64,000 nucleotides of DNA. It comes from Marinitoga aeolica. GTDB lineage: Bacteria; Thermotogota; Thermotogae; Petrotogales; Petrotogaceae. The notes below the pieces were generated by a model. The model saw only the letters and a program-made list of their open reading frames with translations, did no database searches and had not been told where the DNA came from. Position numbers and translations under genes: made by a program. Numbering within the stretch: the stretch's first letter is position 1; the number at the start of each line of letters is the position of its first letter. The DNA lies in assembly GCF_029910535.1 (NCBI RefSeq), contig NZ_CP069362.1:1-64000 (forward strand). The letters run 5' to 3'. Shown here piece by piece: positions 54,736 through 63,668 of this stretch.

Positions 54736-55743
54736 TTATTCTATATTTTTAAAAAAACTCTTTACAACAAATCTAAGTATTACCCCAAAAAAAATCTGCA
54801 TATAATAAGTAGCAAATCTCCACCCAATAATAGATAAAAAAACACCATTCTGGATCTTCAATATTGAAGAAAATATAAGTTGGTAAGATGCTTCTATTGT
54901 TCCACTTGCCCCTGGCGTTGGTATATAATAAACTACCATGTTTAATAACATCATTACTCCAAAAACTATAAGAAAATTATCAAAATTATTATTTAAATTA
55001 GCATATCTTGTAAACAAGAAAAAAAGCGAAAAAGCTTGTAAAGACAAAACTAAAAGGTTTAATAATATATCTAAAATCATTATATGAAATTTTTCATTCC
55101 AAAGAAATGCTATACTTTCTTTTAAACTTTTTGACCATTCCAAATATTTACTTTTTAATTTTTGAACTCTTTTAAATTTAAAAAAATCTAAAATTTTTAT
55201 TACTATATCAGAATTTATAAAAACCAGTAATATTAAAATTGTTATTGTCGAAGACACAATTAATCCAATGTTTATTAAAGCAGATTCTATTGTTGTTCCA
55301 TATAAAGAATGGATAACTTTTTTATAAGAAAAAAAAGCTATGATTAAATTCAACATCATTGCTGTAATAAACCGTGAAACTACTATATTTGTAGAATGTT
55401 CTGTACTTAACCCATGTTTATTTAAATGATAAATTTGATAAGGTTGTCCCCCTGCCGCAAATGGCGTAATTGAAGAAAAAAATAAACCCATAACATTATT
55501 ATAAAATAAATTAAAAAATCGTATCTTTTTACCAAATTGCTTAATAATTATTAAATATCTCAGAGAATCTATTATATATCCCATAAAATATATTAAAAAT
55601 ACACTGATAACATCATAAATATTAATTTTCTTTATTTCTTTTAAAAAATTAGTTTTGTAAAACTTTTCTATAAATAAAATAACAAGCAATCCTATAATAA
55701 TTGAAGATATAAGACCTATTATATTATTGTATTTCTTCTTCAT
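54736..55743 (-). CDS. Flippase-like / LPG_synthase_TM membrane protein, second paralogue
   Basis: 335 residues, about eight membrane segments; TPFAAGGQPYQIYHL and YIPTPGASGTIEASY match the neighbour's motifs. The two genes are a tandem duplication separated by 30 nt. ATG 55743 has GGTGAG ahead; ATG 55755 is possible. Start lies inside the preceding glycosyltransferase gene. Confidence 0.82.
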   Translation of the reverse strand: MKKKYNNIIGLISSIIIGLLVILFIEKFYKTNFLKEIKKINIYDVISVFLIYFMGYIIDSLRYLIIIKQFGKKIRFFNLFYNNVMGLFFSSITPFAAGGQPYQIYHLNKHGLSTEHSTNIVVSRFITAMMLNLIIAFFSYKKVIHSLYGTTIESALINIGLIVSSTITILILLVFINSDIVIKILDFFKFKRVQKLKSKYLEWSKSLKESIAFLWNEKFHIMILDILLNLLVLSLQAFSLFFLFTRYANLNNNFDNFLIVFGVMMLLNMVVYYIPTPGASGTIEASYQLIFSSILKIQNGVFLSIIGWRFATYYMQIFFGVILRFVVKSFFKNIE

Positions 55744-56728
55744 AAATCTCACCATATATATTCTTTAATTTGATTCCAATATTTTTTAAATCTCTTTCTT
55801 CAGCTATCTTCCTACCATTTTCCACCATTTTTTTTACATCTACTTTATTATTTACAATCAGATCAATATTTTCTATAAAATCTTCAAATGTTTGTGATTT
55901 TAAACAATTTTCTTTATGAGATAACCAATTTTTATATACTGGAATATTTCTTATTATTAAAGGTGTTTTTGATGATAATGCCTCCAAAACAACAATTCCT
56001 TCATTTTCTTCATAACTTGGAAACAAAAATACAGCTGCTTCACAAAATGCTGAAATTAACATTTCATCAGATACAAAACCAGGAAATTTTAAATTTGGTA
56101 ATTTATGATTTAGTATTTTTTTTATTTTTTTCGGAATAATATTTAATTTTGCACCTAACCAAACAAAATCATATTGTGGTAATCTTTTTGCTAAATTGTA
56201 AAAATCTATAATCCCTTTTCTTTCAAATGGCAATCCAACTGATAATATTAAAGGTTTATTTATACTAAAAGTTTGTTTAAATATTTTTTTTATATTATTA
56301 CAATTGAATTTATTTGTATCGACACCATTAGAAACCACTTCAATTTTATTATCAATTCCATAAGACAATACTACATTTTTTGTATATTCAGAAGGTGAAA
56401 TCAACATATCTGCTTTGGAATACATTCTAATTAATCTTCTCTTTATAAAAGGTGCTAAATAATTGCTGAAAAGAAAGCTGTTCCTAAAATCTTCATACGT
56501 TGTATGAGTATGAACTATAACCTTTTTACCTTTTTTCTTTGAATTTATTAATATTTTCTCACTTAAAACCCCTATTGTATTAATATGCGCTATGTCATAA
56601 TCTTCATCTGGATCCAAAGTATAATTAACACCAGCTAGTTCTAATGCTTTCATTTGATGTTCTAATGCTTTTCCAACACCAGATTTCTTGAATAAATTCT
56701 TTCCTTCAGAAAATAGTAATACTTTCAT
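55724..56728 (-). CDS. Glycosyltransferase, family 4
   Basis: 334 residues, GT-B fold. N-terminal VLLFSEGKNLFKKSGVGKALEHQ region, HTHTTYEDFRNS, SPSEYTKNVVLSYG; C-terminal LSVGLPFERKGIIDF and the motif EENEGIVVLEALSSKTPLI. Lipid-linked sugar transfer likely. Precedes and overlaps the flippase-like pair, suggesting the lipid product is moved by them. Confidence 0.85.
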   Translation of the reverse strand: MKVLLFSEGKNLFKKSGVGKALEHQMKALELAGVNYTLDPDEDYDIAHINTIGVLSEKILINSKKKGKKVIVHTHTTYEDFRNSFLFSNYLAPFIKRRLIRMYSKADMLISPSEYTKNVVLSYGIDNKIEVVSNGVDTNKFNCNNIKKIFKQTFSINKPLILSVGLPFERKGIIDFYNLAKRLPQYDFVWLGAKLNIIPKKIKKILNHKLPNLKFPGFVSDEMLISAFCEAAVFLFPSYEENEGIVVLEALSSKTPLIIRNIPVYKNWLSHKENCLKSQTFEDFIENIDLIVNNKVDVKKMVENGRKIAEERDLKNIGIKLKNIYGEIYEEEIQ

Positions 56729-56737
56729 TTTTACCTC

Positions 56738-58015
56738 CTACATAAATTTTAATGTCCCATCTGCCCTTAATGTCGCTATATTTGACTTAAACAAATAATC
56801 TATTAATTCACTATCCTTTTTATCATTAATTCTAAATAATTCTTTTATCTCTTCTATTTTTAATTGTGATTTATTCAAAATATTTTTACCATATTTTTTT
56901 ATCATAAAGTTTAATTTTTCTTCAAAAGATAATGGCGAATGCCAGTAACGTTCAAAATCAAGTCTTTTTATTAAATTTTTTACAATCTTTAGCCCAAATG
57001 CTGGATTACTAATTACTAACTCATCCAAATTGCTCTTTTCTATTTTTATCACCTGTAAAGGAGTTGAGGTAAAAACAGTTGCGGTTCTTTGAATTTCTTT
57101 AAAGCAGGCTATTTCACCAACAACCTCTTCATTGGATAAAACAGCAAGTAATCTTTCACCTCTTTCATCAAATTGCGAAACCCTAACATTTCCTGTCAAT
57201 ATCATAAAAGCCCAATTACCCTCTTCTCCTTCATAAAATAAAACTGTATTAGATGGTATTAAATAACCGCTTTTTAAATAAGTTACAAGAGGTTTAGATA
57301 ATGGAGTATTTGTTATAATACTTTCAAATATCATAAATGAAAAAAGCTCTTTAACAAATGGATATTTTTCTTTTAATGTTTTTTCAAGATAATATTTTTT
57401 ATCTGGAGAAATTAAAATCATGCATAAATACTTCCAAATTTCTATTTCAGCCTGAAAGTATATATCAAAATTTGTATATTGAATTTTTTTTAGTTCATTA
57501 AGTGATTCTTTTATTTTCCCTTTGTTAAATAACCATCTGGCTTTGGTATAAATTCGAAAATGTTCATCCTCAATATGATGAAAAAGCTTCCTTCTACTTA
57601 TTTTCAAGTATTTTTTAGATAATTCTTCTTTTGTAAGATTTTTATCCTTTATATTTTCTTTATTATTTTTATTCTTTTTTACTGAGCCATAAATCTTATT
57701 ATTTAAAGATATTATTTTAAGTATATATTTTTTTATCAAGTGAATAATCAAACTGGAATTTGAAAGCAAGAATTTTTCTGCTAATTCTTTTTCAATTAGA
57801 ACAATTCTGCTATTCTCTACAATCCTTATTGATTCAAAAGATTTGGTATTAGGAACTATCATTTCTGCACCAAATATTCCTTTACTTTCAACTGATGAAT
57901 AGCCACAAAAATTCGAAAAAATTTCTACTTTTCCTTCTTTTAGTAATATTAATTCTTTAATATATTCTCCTTCATTTACAAGTATTCTATCAGGTGCATA
58001 TAAAAATTCTCTCAC
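56738..58015 (-). CDS. Protein with two cyclic-nucleotide-binding-type domains and winged-helix-like tail
   Basis: 425 residues. N-terminal cNBD-like barrel (about 5-95), a helical middle (about 120-235), then a clear second cNBD (about 245-345: NTVLFYEGEEGNWAFMILTG, EVVGEIACFKEIQRTATVFT). The phosphate-binding cassette lacks the usual R-x-A of CRP. The C-terminus (about 360-425) ends TLRADGTLKFM and could be a degenerate winged helix. GTG 58015 follows GGAAGTGA; the in-frame ATG 58030 has no site. Paralogue of the next gene. Ligand unknown. Confidence 0.75.
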   Translation of the reverse strand: MREFLYAPDRILVNEGEYIKELILLKEGKVEIFSNFCGYSSVESKGIFGAEMIVPNTKSFESIRIVENSRIVLIEKELAEKFLLSNSSLIIHLIKKYILKIISLNNKIYGSVKKNKNNKENIKDKNLTKEELSKKYLKISRRKLFHHIEDEHFRIYTKARWLFNKGKIKESLNELKKIQYTNFDIYFQAEIEIWKYLCMILISPDKKYYLEKTLKEKYPFVKELFSFMIFESIITNTPLSKPLVTYLKSGYLIPSNTVLFYEGEEGNWAFMILTGNVRVSQFDERGERLLAVLSNEEVVGEIACFKEIQRTATVFTSTPLQVIKIEKSNLDELVISNPAFGLKIVKNLIKRLDFERYWHSPLSFEEKLNFMIKKYGKNILNKSQLKIEEIKELFRINDKKDSELIDYLFKSNIATLRADGTLKFM

Positions 58016-58040
58016 AAAAATCACTTCCATTTATTTATAA

Positions 58041-59303
58041 TCATTTAAAATAAAGTGTTCCATCAGGCCTCAAGGTTGCTATTTTATTTTTAACAAGCTC
58101 TGCAAAAAATTCATTTATATCTTCTTTAATACAAAATAAATTTAAAAATTGATTAGGTGTCAATCGTAATTGATTTAATCTTTCAATAGAATATTTTTTT
58201 ATTAACAAAGAAGCTTTTGAAATTAAATCATGTTGACTTAATAAATTCTTCTGAAAATCAACTCTATATATAAGCGCCTTCAATATATTTTTACCCAACA
58301 AATAACTTTCTTCAATTAAATTTTCAAAATTCTCCGAATTAATTAAAATCATCTGTAATGGTGTTTTAGTAAAAACAGTTGCAGTTCTTTTTATGCTCTG
58401 TAAGACCGCAATTTCACCTACAATTTCTCCTTCAGTTAAAATATTTAATAATATTTCCGTATTATTTTCAATAAACCGTGAAACATAAATATTACCACTT
58501 AAGACTAAAAAAGACCAATCTCCTTCTTCACCTTCATAAAACAAAACAGTATTACCTGGAATTAAATATCCTTTTTTAAAATATGTTTTATATATATTTT
58601 CTAATTCATTTCCTTTTAATATGCTTTTTAATATTTTAAAAGAAAATAAAGAATCTAAAAAATCATATTTGTATTTAATTTTTTCAAATAATTCATTAGC
58701 CTTTTTTTTGTTTAAAAAATTCGTACAATATATTTTCCATATATCTATTTCTGCTTTAAAAAAAGGATCTTTTATTTCATTTAAATTTATTTTATTAAGA
58801 ATATCTAACGCATCTTCTACTTCTTCTTCTAATATTTTTTCTCTTGCATAGATATAACTTTGAATAAATTTATCATTAAAATAGTTCCAATTATATCTAT
58901 ATATTTTTTTAAAAATTTTCTTTGTTTCCTGATCTGTATATATTTTTTCTTCATTTGATCGCGAGAATTTTGATGAAATTTTTTTATTCATGTTAATGAG
59001 CATATTTATTCTTTTTTCTATAGCCAATTTTAATAATTCTTTATTTTGAGATAAATATTCATTCGCTTCATTTAAATCATCTATAATTAAAATCTCACTG
59101 TTTCTTACATTTTTTAAAAATTCGTTTGTTTTTACTCCAAACAAAAATTCCTCTGAAAATACTCCTTTATTAATATATATTTTCCTATAATCACAAAAAC
59201 GCGATTGGCATAATAAATCGCCTTTCTTTAATACTATAAGACCTATTGAATATTCATTTTCATCTTGAATGTCTTTTTCCTCATAAAATTTTAATTTCTC
59301 CAT
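58041..59303 (-). CDS. Protein with two cyclic-nucleotide-binding-type domains, paralogue
   Basis: 420 residues, same architecture as its neighbour: weak N-terminal cNBD-like part (1-105), helical middle and a C-terminal cNBD (about 235-335: GNTVLFYEGEEGDWSFLVLSG, EIVGEIAVLQSIKRTATVFT) with the end TLRPDGTLYFK. The shared last residues suggest a conserved functional tail. 10 nt between the genes. Probably a signalling or transcription protein; no DNA-binding claim can be made. Confidence 0.75.
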   Translation of the reverse strand: MEKLKFYEEKDIQDENEYSIGLIVLKKGDLLCQSRFCDYRKIYINKGVFSEEFLFGVKTNEFLKNVRNSEILIIDDLNEANEYLSQNKELLKLAIEKRINMLINMNKKISSKFSRSNEEKIYTDQETKKIFKKIYRYNWNYFNDKFIQSYIYAREKILEEEVEDALDILNKINLNEIKDPFFKAEIDIWKIYCTNFLNKKKANELFEKIKYKYDFLDSLFSFKILKSILKGNELENIYKTYFKKGYLIPGNTVLFYEGEEGDWSFLVLSGNIYVSRFIENNTEILLNILTEGEIVGEIAVLQSIKRTATVFTKTPLQMILINSENFENLIEESYLLGKNILKALIYRVDFQKNLLSQHDLISKASLLIKKYSIERLNQLRLTPNQFLNLFCIKEDINEFFAELVKNKIATLRPDGTLYFK

Positions 59304-59349
59304 AAAAATTCACTCCCTATTAAATTATACTCTATTAATTTAACAAAAT

Positions 59350-59380
59350 CAATATAAAAAAAGCGGGATGCCTCCCGCTT
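59350..59380 (-). terminator. Terminator of the minD-minE-yjbQ unit
   Basis: 8-bp stem AAGCGGGA (59361-59368) with TCCCGCTT (59373-59380); minus-strand exit TTTTTTTATATTG. Confidence 0.9.
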
Positions 59381-59777
59381 AATCACTCATTAACTTAATA
59401 AAAAATTTTCTTCTCCTTGGACCATCAAATTCACAAAAGTATATTCCTTGCCATGTCCCTAATAATATATCATTATCTTTTATTATTATAGTTAAAGAGG
59501 GGCCAACCAATGTTGATTTAATGTGCGAATCAGAATTACCTTCAAGATGCGTAAAATAAGATTCTGAAGGTATTAATTTATTCAAAAATTCTTTCATATC
59601 TCTTTTTACAGATGGATCTGCATTCTCATTCATTGTAATTCCTGCTGTAGTATGTGGTACAAAAATTATGGCAATTCCATCTTTTATTTTACTTTCTTTT
59701 ACAAAATCTCTTATATTATGAGTAATATCTATATATTCATTTCTATGTGATGTCGAAATAAAAAATTCTTTCAACAT
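59379..59777 (-). CDS. yjbQ: YjbQ (UPF0047) family protein
   Basis: 132 residues with the canonical VPHTTAGITMNENADPSVKRD and HLEGNSDSHIKSTLVGPS, LGTWQGIYFCEFDGPR. Possibly thiamine-phosphate-synthase-like; real role unsettled. Downstream of minE by 9 nt. Second member of the family in the window. Confidence 0.9.
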   Translation of the reverse strand: MLKEFFISTSHRNEYIDITHNIRDFVKESKIKDGIAIIFVPHTTAGITMNENADPSVKRDMKEFLNKLIPSESYFTHLEGNSDSHIKSTLVGPSLTIIIKDNDILLGTWQGIYFCEFDGPRRRKFFIKLMSD

Positions 59778-59786
59778 ATTTCCACC

Positions 59787-60077
59787 TCATCTGAAAAAAA
59801 TATTAGTTACTATAGTATAACCATTTTCATCTTTACTAATATGAACTTTCACGTTTTTCCCATCTATTTTGGCCTTTTTTCTTACATAGTCTCTGATCAC
59901 TTTCGACACTTCGTTTACATTAATATTAAAATTGTATCTTTCTACAACTGCAACATTGCTCTCTTCTTTCATAGAAAGATTTGATATATTTTCTCTTCTA
60001 TTACCAACAAGATTTTGCATTCTTTTTAGTGCAACATCTCTACTAGCCTTCTTCTTGCCAAAATTAAACCAACCCAT
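59787..60077 (-). CDS. minE: Cell division topological factor MinE
   Basis: 96 residues. N-terminal amphipathic MGWFNFGKKK, then ASRDVALKRMQNLVGNRREN (MinD-interaction helix region) and a C-terminal dimerisation part with VIRDYVRKKAKIDGKNVKV. Adjacent to minD confirms the call. minC is not in the window. Confidence 0.88.
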   Translation of the reverse strand: MGWFNFGKKKASRDVALKRMQNLVGNRRENISNLSMKEESNVAVVERYNFNINVNEVSKVIRDYVRKKAKIDGKNVKVHISKDENGYTIVTNIFFR

Positions 60078-60082
60078 TCATA

Positions 60083-60907
60083 TCACCTGCCACCAAACAT
60101 CTTTTGCAGGAATCCCATAAACCCTTTTCTAGAATCATCCTTTAAAAGCGCAAAATCATTTTCTATTGGATTCTCCTTCCCAGCAATCCTTTGTGCAATA
60201 TTCATAAATATATTTGAAACTCTTGAATTATCCTCTAATGTAACAGGAACACCTTTATTAGTCGCAATAATTATTTCTTCACTATCAGGAACAACACCTA
60301 ATAATTCAATAGCTAATCCTGTTTTAATATCTTCAGGAGAAAGCATTTCGTTTTTATTTATCATATGAAGTTTTACTCTATTAACTACCAAAGAAATACT
60401 ATCTTCATCAAATTTTTCATTTTCTAATAATCCTATAACTCTATCAGCATCGCTTATAGCTGTTAACTCAGGAGTTGTAACAACTATTGCATGTTGTGCT
60501 GCTACAACTGCATTTTTAAACCCTCTTTCAATTCCTGCAGGAGAATCAACAATTACATAATCAAAATGTTTAGATAATTCATTTACTATCATTTTCATAT
60601 CTTCAGGTGATATCATATCTTTATTTGCAATCTGAGAAGACGCCAATAAATTTAGCTTTTTTATTTGTTTGTGCTTAACAACTGCTTCTATTGGTGATTT
60701 GCCACCTTTTACAACATCTAAAATAGTATAGACAATTCTATTTTCAAGTCCTAAAACTAAATCTAAATTTTTTAATCCAATGTCTGCATCAATTAAACAT
60801 ACATCATATCCCATTAAAGCCAGGGAAGCACCTATGTTTGCGGAAACAGTTGTTTTCCCTACTCCCCCCTTCCCAGAAGTAACAACAATAACTTTACTTT
60901 TTTTCAT
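60083..60907 (-). CDS. minD: Septum-site ATPase MinD
   Basis: 274 residues with the deviant Walker A GKGGVGKTTVSANIGA, DADIGLKNLDLVLG and DSPAGIERGF. The C-terminal amphipathic membrane-targeting helix is SRKGFMGFLQKMFGGR. Recruits MinE and, where present, MinC. GGAGGGGGC ribosome site. Confidence 0.97.
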   Translation of the reverse strand: MKKSKVIVVTSGKGGVGKTTVSANIGASLALMGYDVCLIDADIGLKNLDLVLGLENRIVYTILDVVKGGKSPIEAVVKHKQIKKLNLLASSQIANKDMISPEDMKMIVNELSKHFDYVIVDSPAGIERGFKNAVVAAQHAIVVTTPELTAISDADRVIGLLENEKFDEDSISLVVNRVKLHMINKNEMLSPEDIKTGLAIELLGVVPDSEEIIIATNKGVPVTLEDNSRVSNIFMNIAQRIAGKENPIENDFALLKDDSRKGFMGFLQKMFGGR

Positions 60908-60946
60908 AATGCCCCCTCCAAAACTTATATTTAAATTTCATTACAT

Positions 60947-60974
60947 ATTATACAACATTTTTTTAAAATATCAA
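60947..60974 (-). promoter_or_regulatory. Promoter of minDE
   Basis: TTGATA (60969-60974), 16 nt, TATAAT (60947-60952) on the minus strand. Confidence 0.75.
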
Positions 60975-61013
60975 AATCCATAATTCACTTATTATGAGAA
61001 TTATGGATTTTGA
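60971..61013. repeat. 16-bp perfect inverted repeat overlapping the minD promoter
   Basis: TCAAAATCCATAATTC (60971-60986) is repeated inverted at 60998-61013, 11-nt spacer. The left arm covers most of the minD -35. No T-run follows on either side, so an operator is as likely as a terminator. Confidence 0.7.
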
Positions 61014-61082
61014 TTATTCAATAAAATATTATATGTTTTTAATTGTAAAATTTTTAGTTTTCAATATTTAAAAATTTAAAAT

Positions 61083-61110
61083 AAAAAAGCCAACCTTCAA
61101 GGTTGGCCTT
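61083..61110 (-). terminator. Terminator of the ferredoxin gene
   Basis: 7-bp GC-rich stem (61101-61107 with 61089-61095), loop TTGAA, then TTTTTT on the minus strand. Confidence 0.85.
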
Positions 61111-61115
61111 TAGAG

Positions 61116-61313
<198 letters not shown>

Positions 61314-61379
61314 TTATAAGAATAACTATATGTATTATAACTCAAAAAATATCAAAGAATATTAAATTAACTTAACAAA

Positions 61380-62309
61380 TTACATATTTTTTATTATTTC
61401 CACCATTTTATCTACTAATTCTAATCCTACTCTTCTTTGTGCTTCTTTTGTTGTTGCCCCAATATGTGGAGTTGCTACAACCATAGGATGGTTCAATAAC
61501 TTCATTTGTAATTCTGAAGTTGGTGGTTCTGTTTCAAATACATCTAATCCTACTCCAAGAATTTTACCTGATTCTAAAGATTTTAACAATGCTTCTTCAT
61601 CAACTACTCCACCACGAGCTGCATTAATTATAACTACATTATCCTTCATCATTTCAAATTCTTTTTCAGATATTAAATGTTTTGTCTTTTCATTTAATGG
61701 AACATGTAACGTAATAATGTCAGAGTTTTTAATCAATTCTTCAAAAGATACTTGTTTTACATTATGTTCTTTTTGAACTTCTTCGGGAATCTCAAAAACG
61801 TCAAATACTAATACTTTCATATCAAACCCTGTAACTAACTTTCTAACTAATTTACCAATATGTCCAAATCCAACAATACCTAACGTTTTTCCAGTTAATT
61901 CATAACCTTTTAATTTTTTCTTTTCCCATTTTCCTTCTCTTAATGAAGTAGTTCCAGTTACAAGATGTCTGTATATTGATAACATATATCCTACTACCAA
62001 TTCTGCAACTGATAAGGAATTAGCGCCAGGAGTATTAATTACTTTTATATTCTTTTCCTTAGCAGCTTCTAAATCAACATTATCCAATCCCATTCCTGCT
62101 CTGGCTATTAATTTTAAATTTTTACCATTTTCTATTATTTCACTTGTTACTTTTGTAGCACTTCTTACAACTAAAACATCGAAATCTTTAACTTTTTCTT
62201 TTAATTCTTCTTTTTCAAAGTGTTCAATTGTTATTTTTGCTTCTGGTAATGCATCTTTTAATCTTTGTGTAGCTTCCTCAGCTAAAGGATCGTTAATATG
62301 TATCCACAT
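61380..62309 (-). CDS. serA: D-3-phosphoglycerate dehydrogenase (short form)
   Basis: 309 residues, 2-hydroxyacid dehydrogenase family without ACT domain. NAD motif GIVGFGHIGKLV, catalytic Arg in NAARGGVVDEEAL, Glu in VFETEPP and His in TPHIGATTKEAQ. With the aminotransferase directly upstream (1 nt gap) the serine route is likely; glyoxylate or hydroxypyruvate reduction is an alternative. ATG 62309 follows GAAGGTGT. Confidence 0.88.
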   Translation of the reverse strand: MWIHINDPLAEEATQRLKDALPEAKITIEHFEKEELKEKVKDFDVLVVRSATKVTSEIIENGKNLKLIARAGMGLDNVDLEAAKEKNIKVINTPGANSLSVAELVVGYMLSIYRHLVTGTTSLREGKWEKKKLKGYELTGKTLGIVGFGHIGKLVRKLVTGFDMKVLVFDVFEIPEEVQKEHNVKQVSFEELIKNSDIITLHVPLNEKTKHLISEKEFEMMKDNVVIINAARGGVVDEEALLKSLESGKILGVGLDVFETEPPTSELQMKLLNHPMVVATPHIGATTKEAQRRVGLELVDKMVEIIKNM

Positions 62310-62310
62310 A

Positions 62311-63459
62311 TTAAACACCTTCTTTCATAAATACTTCTTGTGCAGCTTTGACACCTGAACCCAATTCAACATCAAAACCAAATTTCTTTAATGCCATTTC
62401 TAAAGCACTAATTCCGACAATAACATCATATTTTGACATGTATCCTAAATGAGCAATTCTTATAATTTTTCCTTTTAAGTGTGCTTGACCACCAGCAAAG
62501 GTTACCCCTTCTTCATCTCTTAGATATTTTAGTATTTTTCCACCATCAACGCCTTCAGGAACTTTTACTGAAGTTAAAACATTTCCAGGATTTTTTGCAA
62601 ATAATTCAAGTCCCATAGCTTTAACAGCTGCCCTTGTTGCATCAGCCATTATTCTATGTCTTTCCCAAACATTTTCAATTCCTTCTTCTTCTATCATTTG
62701 GACAGATTTTGCTAATTGATAAACTAAATTTACCGGTGGTGTATATGGTGAATCTGGATATTTTTTCTTATAAGCTTTCAAATCAAAGTAATAGTGATGA
62801 TTTTTATTTTCTTCGATCACTTTCCATGCCTTTTCACTTACACTAATTAAAGCAATACCGGGAGGCATCATGAAACCTTTTTGGACACCTGTTACAACTA
62901 TATCTAAATTCCATTCATCCATTTTCAAAGGTTGAGCTAGCATACCACTGATAGCATCTACGGCAATAATTGCATCTGTATCTTTTACTATTTCAGCTAT
63001 TTCTTTTATAGGATGTATTGTACCTGTTGATGTTTCACTTAATGTTGTAAATACAGCTTTAGTATCAGGATTTTTTTCTAATAATTCTTTAATTGTTTCT
63101 GGTTTTACGTAATCTCCCCATTCTAAATCCACAACAATAGGATCTATTCCATAAGCTTTACAAATTTCCATCCATCTTTCACCAAATTTACCAGCAACGA
63201 CTACGATAGCTTTATCTCCTGGATTTAAAGTATTAGCAACAGCTGTTTCCATTGCTCCTGTTCCTGATGAAGATAATATAAATACAGGATTTTTTGTCTG
63301 AAAAATATATTGTGCCCCTTCTAAAGCTATTTTTTGAATTTCTAAATATTGAGGAGTTCTGTGATGAATTGTATCTTTTGCACCTTCCAACAATAAATCA
63401 ATAGGCACAGGAGTTGGGCCTGGTGCCAACAAATAATTTTTTCTTATCATTTTTGCCAT
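62311..63459 (-). CDS. Serine-glyoxylate/alanine-glyoxylate-type aminotransferase
   Basis: 382 residues, class V PLP aminotransferase: PGPTPVP at the start, [34 protein letters not shown] and [11 protein letters not shown] (PLP Lys). Related to the small subunit of soluble hydrogenase and phosphoserine aminotransferases of archaea and Thermotogota. Paired with serA, so a phosphoserine aminotransferase role is plausible. Upstream TATAAT (63513-63518 on the minus strand, approximate) lacks a clear -35. Confidence 0.87.
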   Translation of the reverse strand: MAKMIRKNYLLAPGPTPVPIDLLLEGAKDTIHHRTPQYLEIQKIALEGAQYIFQTKNPVFILSSSGTGAMETAVANTLNPGDKAIVVVAGKFGERWMEICKAYGIDPIVVDLEWGDYVKPETIKELLEKNPDTKAVFTTLSETSTGTIHPIKEIAEIVKDTDAIIAVDAISGMLAQPLKMDEWNLDIVVTGVQKGFMMPPGIALISVSEKAWKVIEENKNHHYYFDLKAYKKKYPDSPYTPPVNLVYQLAKSVQMIEEEGIENVWERHRIMADATRAAVKAMGLELFAKNPGNVLTSVKVPEGVDGGKILKYLRDEEGVTFAGGQAHLKGKIIRIAHLGYMSKYDVIVGISALEMALKKFGFDVELGSGVKAAQEVFMKEGV

Positions 63460-63604
63460 ATATAACCCTCCTTTAAAATTTAGTATTTACCAATTTTGAT
63501 TATACCATACTTATTATTTTTTAAAAACCCTCCATATAATTAAAAAAAAGCGGATTTTATAAGATAATGAAATTTTTTTCATTATATTCGTGTTTTTCTA
63601 ATTT

Positions 63605-63632
63605 TTGCAATTTATAATATAAATAGTATAAT
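63605..63632 (+). promoter_or_regulatory. Promoter of the nicotinamidase-like gene
   Basis: TTGCAA (63605-63610), 16 nt, TATAAT (63627-63632). A 9-bp inverted repeat (63564-63572 and 63577-63585) lies just upstream. Confidence 0.55.
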
Positions 63633-63668
63633 TATATATAAATATAGAAACAAAAAGAGGTGAACTAT

